DNA from: Comamonas denitrificans
GTDB lineage: Bacteria > Pseudomonadota > Gammaproteobacteria > Burkholderiales > Burkholderiaceae_C
Length of the DNA stretch: 64,000 bases
Direction of reading: 5' to 3'
Assembly: GCF_017368815.1 (NCBI RefSeq)
Contig: NZ_JAFNME010000007.1
Span: 1-64,000, forward strand
Under the pieces are notes generated by a model. The model searched no databases, had not been told where the DNA came from, and saw nothing but the letters and a program-made list of their open reading frames with translations. Position numbers and translations under genes: made by a program. Numbering within the stretch: position 1 is the first letter of the stretch; the number at the start of each line of letters is the position of its first letter. Below, one piece after another: positions 58,101 through 64,000 of the stretch.

Positions 58101-59176
58101 ACGAGCATGGCCGCCAGCTGGCGCAAGGGCGTAATATCGCCGCCCTCAAGGCCCAGTGGGGCAGCAAGGCGCGGGGGGCCTTCCAGGCGCTGGCTTCATT
58201 AAAAATAGCTTCTTCCGCTGAAGATAAAGCTGTTTCAGAGCCAAAACAGCCTAAAAACACCAATTTAAAAGCGCAATCAGCTATTGAAAAAGATAACTCC
58301 CCGGGAACGGCTGCGCCCCATGCCGCAGGCGCACGCCACACCAGCTGGGACTTTGGCAGCTTGCCTGAGCTGATGGAAATCCAGCAGGGCAAGCAAACGC
58401 TGATCGGCTTTCCCGCCCTCATCGACCAGGGCGATGCCGTCACCATCGAAGTGTTTGACGAGCCGGACATTGCCGCCGCCCGCCACCGCCAGGGCCTGCG
58501 CCGCCTGTGCGCCTTGCAGGTGAAAGACGCGCTGAAATACCTGGAAAAAAATATCCCCGACCTGCAAAAAATGGCCGTGGCCTACATGCCGCTGGGCACG
58601 CAAGAAGAGCTGCGGGCGCAGATTCTGGATGTGGCGCTGGACCGCGCTTTTGTGCAAGAGCCCTTGCCCCAGGATGCCGCCCAGTTCGCCCAGCGCGTGC
58701 AAGAGGGCCGCGCCCGCCTGACCCTGATCGCCCAGGAAGTGGCCCGCTTGGCCGCCACCATCTTGACCGAATACGCCAGCGCCCAGCGCAAGATCAAAGA
58801 CACCAAAAACGCCCAAGAGGCCACAGAGGACGCAGGCAAGCAGCTACACAATCTGATGCCCAAGGACTTCATCGCCCGCACCCCCTGGGCGCAGCTGCAG
58901 CACTTTGCCCGCTACCTGAAGGCCATCACCATCCGCCTGGATAAATACCGCGCCGACCCGGCCCGCGATGCCGCCAAATTGAAGGAACTGCAACCGCTGC
59001 AGCAGCGCTATACCCGCCTGCTGGCCCAGCGCAAAGGCCAACACGATGCGCGGCTGCAGGAATACCGCTGGATGCTGGAAGAGCTGCGCGTGAGCTTCTT
59101 CGCCCAAGAGCTGCGCACGCCGTACCCGGTGAGCAGCAAGCGCCTGGACAAAGTGTGGGCGCAGTTGCAGCATTGA
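55157..59176 (+). CDS. hrpA: ATP-dependent RNA helicase HrpA
   Basis: HrpA is a DEAH-box helicase that acts on mRNA and stalled ribosomes. The 1339-residue product has Walker A GETGSGKTTQLPK, DEAH at residues 143-146, SAT (VVVTSATIDAERF) and the motif VI region NQRAGRCGRVANG. A winged-helix/OB region and a large C-terminal DUF3418 domain follow. The ATG at 55157 is the natural start; the frame upstream to 54983 is a shadow. Two poorly conserved linkers contain repeat-like DNA read in frame: 56783-56860 and 58199-58291. The second is clearly a complete dispersed repeat. Compared with E. coli HrpA the linkers add several tens of residues, at positions expected to tolerate insertions. Confidence 0.94.
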   Translation: MPSLTSLQITFPEALPVSARRQEIAEALQAHQVIIVCGETGSGKTTQLPKIALALGRGVCNAPQGQRGRLIGHTQPRRIAASSVAKRIAQELNTPLGEVVGFKVRFQDTLQKGASVKLMTDGILLAETQTDPLLKAYDTLIIDEAHERSLNIDFLLGYLKQILPQRPDLKVVVTSATIDAERFARHFADAQGQAAPVIMVSGRTYPVEMRWRPFEEKKDYGLNEAIADGVDELWQGGAGGDILIFLPGEREIREAADHLRQHLQHYPALRNSEVLPLFSRLSQAEQDRIFDSHSQRRIVLATNVAETSLTVPGIKYVIDAGTARVKRYSFRSKVEQLLVEPISQAAANQRAGRCGRVANGICIRLYDEADFNQRDAFTDPEILRSSLAGVILRMKALGLGDVVNFPFLQAPSGRAIADGYQLLQELGAVDERGGLLPMGKALSRLPLDPRVGRMIVEARSRGALAEVLVIAAALSVQDVRDRPLEAQAQADQQHAKFDDEKSEFSGYLRLWQWLQDARGGKAVAKSRKEMAAQAAHKAPVAAQKNQSFLPVAQRMQAPAATESIAPEQDTHKLSNRQWEQLLRQNFINIRRVREWRDIYSQLLTVVKEQQWQINTQPASYEAVHLSMLCGLLGNIGFKGEESEAYLGAHGIKFHPHPGAHLSKKPGRWIVAAEQVETSRLYGRGIAAIEPQWLEEVGAHLLKKQLLDPHWSKKRADVIAFERATLYGLVVYNNRGVSYGRKDPHDARQMFIRRALVEGEWETTWPFLAANHKTIRKVEELEHKSRRQDVLVDDALIYAFYDQHIPDGIFSGATFDAWYRQASKEQPQLLRLSKDELMRHEAAGITTDAFPKLVRLGGVDCAASYLHSPGDARDGLTVTVPLFALNQVSEDRAEWLVPGMLKEKIQALLKSLPQRPRSRLVPLPESAERLAALFTQPERWGQGGLIDALLEQVRQETGLDVKRADFKPDMLGTHLFMNLRIIDEHGRQLAQGRNIAALKAQWGSKARGAFQALASLKIASSAEDKAVSEPKQPKNTNLKAQSAIEKDNSPGTAAPHAAGARHTSWDFGSLPELMEIQQGKQTLIGFPALIDQGDAVTIEVFDEPDIAAARHRQGLRRLCALQVKDALKYLEKNIPDLQKMAVAYMPLGTQEELRAQILDVALDRAFVQEPLPQDAAQFAQRVQEGRARLTLIAQEVARLAATILTEYASAQRKIKDTKNAQEATEDAGKQLHNLMPKDFIARTPWAQLQHFARYLKAITIRLDKYRADPARDAAKLKELQPLQQRYTRLLAQRKGQHDARLQEYRWMLEELRVSFFAQELRTPYPVSSKRLDKVWAQLQH
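56783..56860. repeat. Palindromic repeat-like segment inside hrpA
   Basis: CTGTAGCCCAGCGTATGCAA followed by GCGCCTGCAGCTACTGAG forms an imperfect palindrome. The inverse complement contains TAGCTGCAGGCGCTTGC, resembling the arms of the dispersed repeat. It encodes the linker NQSFLPVAQRMQAPAATESI in frame. It may belong to a related subfamily. Confidence 0.5.
58199..58291. repeat. Complete dispersed repeat translated in frame inside hrpA
   Basis: Left arm AAAAATAGCTTCTTCCGCT (58201-58219) and right arm AAAAGCGCAATCAGCTATT (58267-58285) are inverse complements with a few changes. The centre CCAAAAACACC-like stretch also matches the intergenic copies. It is read without stops as about 31 codons (LKIASSAEDKAVSEPKQPKN and on), residues about 1015-1045 of HrpA. 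Confidence 0.88.
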
Positions 59177-59211
59177 CGGCCTGAACAAATACCTGCCCCA
59201 TCACCCTTGCC

Positions 59212-61041
59212 ATGGCCACTGACCGCTTCGCCCCCACCGCCGATCTGCCGCGTTTGACCAAGGAGGTGATGGTGCTCACCACCCTGGTGCAAGGTGCGGG
59301 TGTGTACGCTTTGCTGGAGGGCTGGTTTGGCCCTGCCGGGCCGCTGCGGCTGATTGCCCTCTCTTTGCTGCTGGCGGTGCCGGGTTTTTTTGTGCTGTGC
59401 GTGCGCCAGCTGGGCGACCGCTTGCTGTGGCGCGGCATGGCGGCGCTGGCGCTGCTGCTGGTGGCCTTGCATGGCAGCGTCTGGTGGCTGCTGGGCAGCC
59501 AGGATGCACGCAGTGGCAGCGCCTGGGTGCCCTGGTTGCTGAGTCAGGGGGCATTGCTGTTTATCGCCCTGGCATGGATGCAGGCGCTGCAGCAACAACG
59601 CAGCCTGCGCCGCGTGCCGTATGCCCTGCTGTTTGACCACGCCTGGAACAACGCCGTGGTGCTGGGCTTTGCCCTGCAATTTGTTGCCCTGGGCTGGGCC
59701 GTGCTGGGGTTGTGGGCCGGGCTGTTTGCTTTGGTCAAGGTGCGGCTGTTTGCCGATACTTTTACGGCCCCGGCTTTCGTGTACATGGCCACGGGGCTGA
59801 TGGCCGGTCTGGGTGTGCTGCTGGCACGTGGCCAGCCCCGGCCTTTGCGCCTGATGCTGCAACTGGTGCTCACCCTGTACCGCCTGCTGCTGCCGCTATT
59901 GGCGCTGGTGGTGGTGCTGTTCGTGGCTTTTTTGCCCTTCACCGGCGTGCAGCCGCTGTGGGAAACGCGCAAGGCGGCCCCGTTGCTCATGGGGGTGCTG
60001 TTGTGCCTGTTGGTTTTCGTCAATGCCGTTTACCAAGACGGCAGCCGCCAGGCAGCGCCTTACCCCACCGCGCTGCGGGCCTTGATTGCCGCCGCCCTGG
60101 CGCTGATGCCGGTGCTGGCCGCTCTGGCCCTGTGGGCCGTGGCGTTGCGCGTGCGCCAATACGGCTGGACGCATGAGCGCATCTGGGCTGTGGCCATCGC
60201 CGGCGTGCTCATGCTCTATGCCTTGGGCTATGCCTGGGCGGCGCTGGAGCGTGATGCCGCCGCGTGGCTGCAACGGATCGGCCGTATCAATCCGGCCATG
60301 TCCTGGCTGGTCATGGCGCTGCTGGTGCTGTTGCACACCCCTTTGCTCGATCCTTACCGTATTGGTGCGGCCAGCCAGTACCAGCGCTTGGCGGACGGCA
60401 TGCAGGCACCGACGCTGCAGGCCCTGCAGGATTTGCGCTTTGACCATGGCCGCCACGGGCTGCCAGCGCTGCAGCGCTTGCAAGGTTTACCCGCATTTGC
60501 CCAAGGGGAGGTGGCGCAGGATGTGCGCCAGATACTGGGTGCCGAAGCCAAGCGCTACCTGCCCCGGCAGGCCAGCGCGCTGTCGGCCGCCGATTGGCGC
60601 AGTCGGCTGGCCATCGCTCCGGGCCACGCCCAGCCGCCCGAGGACTGGTGGCAAGCGCTGGCCGATAAGGAAATCACCAGTGGCAGTGTCTGCCGGGGCG
60701 CGGGACAAAAATCTGCCCCAACAGCGGGTGCGCAGCCATCCCCCGATCCGCAAACGGCCTCTTGCCTGGTCTTGCAAGCGTCTCTGGACAGCACCAGCGA
60801 GCAGCCTCAGCAGTTGCTGTGCACGACGGTCCGGTACAACCTGATGTGCCGGGTGTTTGCCCGTGACACGCAGAGAGAGCAGGCGCATTGGCAGCAGGTC
60901 GGTGAAGTGCGCTGGCCGCAGGCTACGGAACAGCAACAGGCACAACTGGTGCAGGCCTTGCGGGAGGGGCGCGTCCAGGTACAGGCCTCGCCCTGGCGTG
61001 ACTTGGCCGTGCCGGGGCTACCGACCGGACGGGTGCAATAG
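59212..61041 (+). CDS. DUF4153-like polytopic membrane protein
   Basis: The 609-residue protein has about ten to twelve membrane helices in its first 390 residues, preceded by a polar N-terminus (DRFAPTADLPRLTKEVMVLT). A soluble domain of about 210 residues follows, with the DUF4153-like segment ALQDLRFDHGRHGLPALQRL. The C-terminal domain has three Cys residues and polar, Gln-rich stretches. I assign it to DUF4153 with moderate confidence; the family has no known function. It starts 36 bp after hrpA on the same strand. Confidence 0.75.
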   Translation: MATDRFAPTADLPRLTKEVMVLTTLVQGAGVYALLEGWFGPAGPLRLIALSLLLAVPGFFVLCVRQLGDRLLWRGMAALALLLVALHGSVWWLLGSQDARSGSAWVPWLLSQGALLFIALAWMQALQQQRSLRRVPYALLFDHAWNNAVVLGFALQFVALGWAVLGLWAGLFALVKVRLFADTFTAPAFVYMATGLMAGLGVLLARGQPRPLRLMLQLVLTLYRLLLPLLALVVVLFVAFLPFTGVQPLWETRKAAPLLMGVLLCLLVFVNAVYQDGSRQAAPYPTALRALIAAALALMPVLAALALWAVALRVRQYGWTHERIWAVAIAGVLMLYALGYAWAALERDAAAWLQRIGRINPAMSWLVMALLVLLHTPLLDPYRIGAASQYQRLADGMQAPTLQALQDLRFDHGRHGLPALQRLQGLPAFAQGEVAQDVRQILGAEAKRYLPRQASALSAADWRSRLAIAPGHAQPPEDWWQALADKEITSGSVCRGAGQKSAPTAGAQPSPDPQTASCLVLQASLDSTSEQPQQLLCTTVRYNLMCRVFARDTQREQAHWQQVGEVRWPQATEQQQAQLVQALREGRVQVQASPWRDLAVPGLPTGRVQ

Positions 61042-61074
61042 GGCAGGAGCACTAAATACCTGCCCGAAGAGGGA

Positions 61075-61413
61075 TTACATCGCCCCGTGCCCGCCCAGTT
61101 GCCCGCCAATCACGCCCTTAAGGGCATCGCGCACGTTTTGCGCCACCACGCGCATGGTTTGCGGGTCGGCTTCGGCGTTGATGGCGTTGAGCTCGTTGTA
61201 GTGCATCAGCAGCAGACCGCGCAGGGTGCGGAAGGCGTTGTTGCAATGCTGGATGTCGCACAGGCTGGTGTCGTTGGCCAGCACCCGCTCGGCAATGCCG
61301 GGATCGAGCAGGCGGATTTTGCAGATGATGGCCAAGCGCACAATTTCCAAATCCAGCTCCTTGAGCCGTGCCTCACGGTCGGTGGGCAAAAAGCGGCTGG
61401 CGTTGGTATTCAT
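61075..61413 (-). CDS. Conserved hypothetical protein, 112 residues
   Basis: I recognise no domain. The protein is soluble and mostly helical (EARLKELDLEIVRLAIICKI, then CNNAFRTLRGLLLMHYNELN) and ends in a Gly/His/Met tail (GGQLGGHGAM). Two cysteines lie in the segment SLCDIQHCNNAF. It is convergent with the DUF4153-like gene and lies downstream of fdxA on the same strand, with a hairpin between. The ATG at 61411-61413 is the first start. Good codon use and stable helices argue for a real gene. Confidence 0.72.
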   Translation of the reverse strand: MNTNASRFLPTDREARLKELDLEIVRLAIICKIRLLDPGIAERVLANDTSLCDIQHCNNAFRTLRGLLLMHYNELNAINAEADPQTMRVVAQNVRDALKGVIGGQLGGHGAM

Positions 61414-61523
61414 ACAAGCTCCTGAGTCGAGAAAATCAGCAAAACTGGCAGCTTAAAACCACAATGCTGGGGGGTCAATGCAGCACCTGGCTACATCCCA
61501 CTGAAACACTCTGCCTCAAACGC

Positions 61524-61547
61524 CAACAGCCCCCTAGGGGGCTGTTG
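61524..61547 (-). terminator. Hairpin after fdxA
   Basis: CAACAGCCCCC and GGGGGCTGTTG form an 11 bp perfect palindrome around TA. It lies 36 bases after the fdxA stop on the minus strand. No long T run follows, so termination strength is uncertain. Confidence 0.6.
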
Positions 61548-61582
61548 CTGGTACGGGGGCGGGTGGGTGCCGACAGGCAGGC

Positions 61583-61912
61583 TCAGCGCTCCAGCATGGC
61601 CAGCTTGCCGTCCTTGCCATTCCACTCGTCGGCATCGGGCATGGCGGCTTTGCGCTTGGTAATGCTTGTCCAGCCCTTGGCAAAGGCCAGGTCGGCATTG
61701 AGCTTGATGAAGTGCAGCTGATCGGCGGGGGTGTCCTCTTCAGCAAAAATAGCGTCGGCCGGGCACTCGGGGATGCAAACGGCGCAGTCAATGCACTCGT
61801 CGGGATCAATGACCAGCATGTTCGGGCCTTCGCGGAAGCAATCCACGGGGCAAACATCCACGCAATCGGTGTATTTACATTTGATGCAGTTCTCGGTGAC
61901 GACGTGTGTCAT
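61583..61912 (-). CDS. fdxA: Seven-iron ferredoxin FdxA
   Basis: The 109-residue ferredoxin carries one [3Fe-4S] and one [4Fe-4S] cluster. The N-terminal motif is [18 protein letters not shown] and the second [17 protein letters not shown]. The C-terminal extension ([20 protein letters not shown]) is that of the FdxA family. It is a housekeeping electron carrier; its partner enzymes are not in the window. The ATG is at 61910-61912. Confidence 0.96.
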   Translation of the reverse strand: MTHVVTENCIKCKYTDCVDVCPVDCFREGPNMLVIDPDECIDCAVCIPECPADAIFAEEDTPADQLHFIKLNADLAFAKGWTSITKRKAAMPDADEWNGKDGKLAMLER

Positions 61913-62035
61913 GGCAGTCTTTTTTATTAATAAGAAATCGGAAAAACCCCGATTCTAGGGATTTTCCGCAGCGCTGGCAGCCCAAAGCCCTATTCAGAGT
62001 GCTGTCAGCAGACTGCAGTCCAAAAAAATAGGGAC

Positions 62036-62068
62036 GAAAAAAAACCAGCAGTTAGCTGGTTTTTTTGG
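62036..62068 (-). terminator. Bidirectional terminator after tRNA-fMet
   Basis: AAACCAGC (62042-62049) pairs with GCTGGTTT (62055-62062) around AGTTA, with an A run on the left and T run on the right. On the minus strand it is directly after the tRNA. Confidence 0.88.
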
Positions 62069-62070
62069 TT

Positions 62071-62147
<77 letters not shown>

Positions 62148-62278
62148 GTAATTTGGTTTCTGTTGATTGAGCGATGTTTTTGTTGGCAAATCAAGAGAAG
62201 CGCTGATTGTAGCCTATTTTTAGATGCAAAGATGAAAGCTTTTTACTTTGCGCCTATTTTCCGCCAGCGTCCATAAAG

Positions 62279-64000
62279 TTAGCGCACGGCCGTGGTGCTG
62301 CGGGCGTGGGGTTGGGTTGTCGTTTCCACTGACAAAATGTGCGTCAGCTCTTTCTCTAAATCCAATTGCCGGGTGGTGTGTTGCAGTTGGGGGCCTTCCA
62401 GCAAAAAGCTGTCCTCCACCCGTTCCCCCAGGGTCATGACTTTGGCCAGCTGCACGCTCAGGCCGTGGCGGGCCAGGACGCGGGCGATGCTGTAGAGCAG
62501 GCCGGCGCGGTCGGTGGCGCTGATGTGCAACAGCCAGCGCTGGGCTTTTTCATCAGGCTCCAGGCTCACGTGGGGGGGAATCGGAAAGCTGCGGGCGCGG
62601 CGCGAGGGCTGGCGGCGCACTGGCTCGGGCAAAGGGGTGGCAGCGGCCAGCGCAGGGGGCAGGCGCGCTTCGATGAAAGAGGAGAGGGTGCGGGCCTCCA
62701 TTTCCAGCTGCGTGGGCAGCACTTGAAAGGTGTCGAGTGCATGGCCGTGCGGGCTGGTGTAGATGCGGGCGTGCAGGATGGAGAGGTTGGCTTGGTCAAA
62801 ATACCCGCAAATGCGGGCAAACAAATCTTGCGTATCCGGCGCATAGACCAGCACTTGCACGCCTTCACCGGCCAACGAGGGGCGTGCCCGCACGATGGGC
62901 TGTGGGCTGCCCACGTGCAGCATCAATTGCCGGGCGTGCCAAGCGATGTCGGCGGGCTCGTGGCGCAGGAAGTAGCCGGGCTCCAGCGTATTCCAGAGCA
63001 GCTGGGCACTTTCTGCGGGCCAGCCCCGTTGGCGCAGCAAGACCTGGGCTTGCTGCTGGCGTGCCTGGGTCAGGGCCTGGCCTTGCAGGGCTTGCCCGCC
63101 GAGCATGCGCAAGGTGGCATGGAACAGGTCCGACAGCAATTTGCCCTTCCAGGCGCTCCACACCTTGGGGCTGGTGCCGCGAATATCGGCCACGGTCAGC
63201 AGGTACAGACCGACCAGGCGCTGGGGCGTTTGCACGCAATCGGCAAAGGCGCGGACGACGGCAGGATCATTGGTGTCTTGCTTTTGCGCCACGGTGCTCA
63301 TGCGCAGGTGTTCGCGCACCAGAAACTCGACCAAATCTGCATCGGCGGGGGCCATTTGGTGCTGGCGGGCAAAGCGGCGCACTTCAATCGCCCCCACGGC
63401 GCTGTGGTCGCCCCCCCGGCCTTTGCCGATGTCGTGAAACAGGGCGGCCAAGTACAGCAGCCACGGCTGGGCCCACTGGCTGGCCAGCTCTGAGCACAAG
63501 GGGTATTCGTGCGTGAACTCGGGCATGAAAAAGCGACGCATATTGCGCAGCACCATGAGCGAGTGCTGGTCCACGGTATAGACGTGAAACAAGTCGTGCT
63601 GCATCTTGCCGACGATGCGCCGAAACGACCACAAATAGCGCCCCAGCACCGAGGTGGCATTCATCAAGCGCAGCGCCCGCAAGATGCCGCTGGGTTGCTG
63701 CAGGATGCGGATAAAGGTGGCGCGGTTGGCCGGGTCGTGGCGCCAGGTGGCATCCATGCGGTCGCGGGCGTTGTACAGCGCGCGCAGGGTGCGGGCAGAA
63801 AAATCGCGCAGCCCTGGGTGGGTTTGCAGGGTGAGAAAGCTGGGCAGGATGGCCAGCGGCTGGTGCTGGTAAAGGGCGGCATCGCGCACGTCGAGCAGGC
63901 CGTTTTTGTCGGCAAACCAGTCGTTGATGGGCAGGGGGGCGGCCTGGCTGGGGTGCAGGCGCTCTTGGATATTGAGCAGCACAATTTGCTGCAGCTGCAT
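62279..64000 (-). CDS. glnD: PII uridylyltransferase/uridylyl-removing enzyme GlnD (5' end outside the window)
   Basis: GlnD senses glutamine and modifies the PII protein, controlling nitrogen assimilation. The visible 573 residues are the C-terminal two thirds: the end of the nucleotidyltransferase helper domain, the HD domain with LFHDIGKGRGGDHSAVGA that removes UMP, and two ACT domains (VQVLVYAPDTQDLFARICGY, then WLLHISATDRAGLLYSIARV) that bind glutamine. The nucleotidyltransferase active site would lie beyond position 64000. The stop at 62279-62281 and the ACT domains are complete. The tail TTTQPHARSTTAVR is polar and probably disordered. Confidence 0.95.
   Translation of the reverse strand: MQLQQIVLLNIQERLHPSQAAPLPINDWFADKNGLLDVRDAALYQHQPLAILPSFLTLQTHPGLRDFSARTLRALYNARDRMDATWRHDPANRATFIRILQQPSGILRALRLMNATSVLGRYLWSFRRIVGKMQHDLFHVYTVDQHSLMVLRNMRRFFMPEFTHEYPLCSELASQWAQPWLLYLAALFHDIGKGRGGDHSAVGAIEVRRFARQHQMAPADADLVEFLVREHLRMSTVAQKQDTNDPAVVRAFADCVQTPQRLVGLYLLTVADIRGTSPKVWSAWKGKLLSDLFHATLRMLGGQALQGQALTQARQQQAQVLLRQRGWPAESAQLLWNTLEPGYFLRHEPADIAWHARQLMLHVGSPQPIVRARPSLAGEGVQVLVYAPDTQDLFARICGYFDQANLSILHARIYTSPHGHALDTFQVLPTQLEMEARTLSSFIEARLPPALAAATPLPEPVRRQPSRRARSFPIPPHVSLEPDEKAQRWLLHISATDRAGLLYSIARVLARHGLSVQLAKVMTLGERVEDSFLLEGPQLQHTTRQLDLEKELTHILSVETTTQPHARSTTAVR

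Overview
The window is chromosomal DNA from a betaproteobacterium of the order Burkholderiales, most likely family Comamonadaceae; I cannot resolve the genus. The case rests on the moderately high GC, the gene order pilW-rodZ-ispG-hisS-(YfgM-like)-bamB-der-hfq-hflX-hflK-hflC-hisZ-purA, an arginine-type EF-P next to earP, intracellular PHB depolymerase and 3-hydroxybutyrate dehydrogenase genes, and a dispersed ~90 bp repeat with AATAGCT..GCGCTT ends. Most of the window is housekeeping DNA. I see no CRISPR array, prophage, insertion sequence with transposase, defence island or biosynthetic cluster.

Layout. 1-0.5 kb: remnant of an AAA ATPase gene at the edge. 0.7-4.6 kb: prmB, a lone pilU and a chemoreceptor with a C-terminal cytoplasmic Cache-like domain. 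4.6-10.1 kb, all minus strand: rnfB-like ferredoxin, phaZ, dusA, a MetQ-like binding protein and an RluA-family pseudouridine synthase. 10.2-16.3 kb: a purine/nucleoside-type ABC transporter (ATPase, two permeases, two tandem BMP lipoproteins). 16.5-19.4 kb: three tRNA-Leu(CAG) genes back to back, divergent from rnr. 19.5-22.5 kb: small membrane proteins, an unknown 101-residue protein and a second chemoreceptor. 22.6-26.7 kb: envZ/ompR-type two-component system, 3-hydroxybutyrate dehydrogenase and a divergent alpha/beta hydrolase. 26.8-31.6 kb: relA, tRNA-Val(GAC), earP, efp, ndk. 31.7-47.9 kb: rlmN and the long conserved pilW-to-purA block plus a phosphoribosyltransferase. 48.0-61.0 kb: alaS, azlCD, a 3-hydroxyisobutyryl-CoA-hydrolase-like gene, an MFS-acyltransferase fusion, hrpA and a DUF4153-like membrane protein. 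61.1-64.0 kb: a conserved unknown, fdxA, initiator tRNA-fMet and the 3' part of glnD.

How the genes fit together. Several encode translation functions (prmB, dusA, rlmN, earP/efp, hisS, alaS, tRNAs) or RNA metabolism (rnr, hfq, hrpA). relA and glnD monitor amino-acid and nitrogen status. phaZ and the 3-hydroxybutyrate dehydrogenase form the PHB mobilisation route. bamB, rodZ, pilW and the hflKC pair concern the envelope.

The most unusual signal is the dispersed inverted repeat. At least seven full or half copies lie between genes, usually within a few tens of bases of a stop codon and with A/T-run ends that mimic bidirectional terminators. Copies also lie inside coding sequence: one clear in-frame copy in hrpA, one shortened copy in earP and a possible related palindrome in hrpA. 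Half-copies supply the stop codons of dusA and the envZ-type kinase. A separate 162 bp imperfect palindrome begins on the last base of the hflC stop codon. These are the best leads; I found no convincing new multi-gene system.
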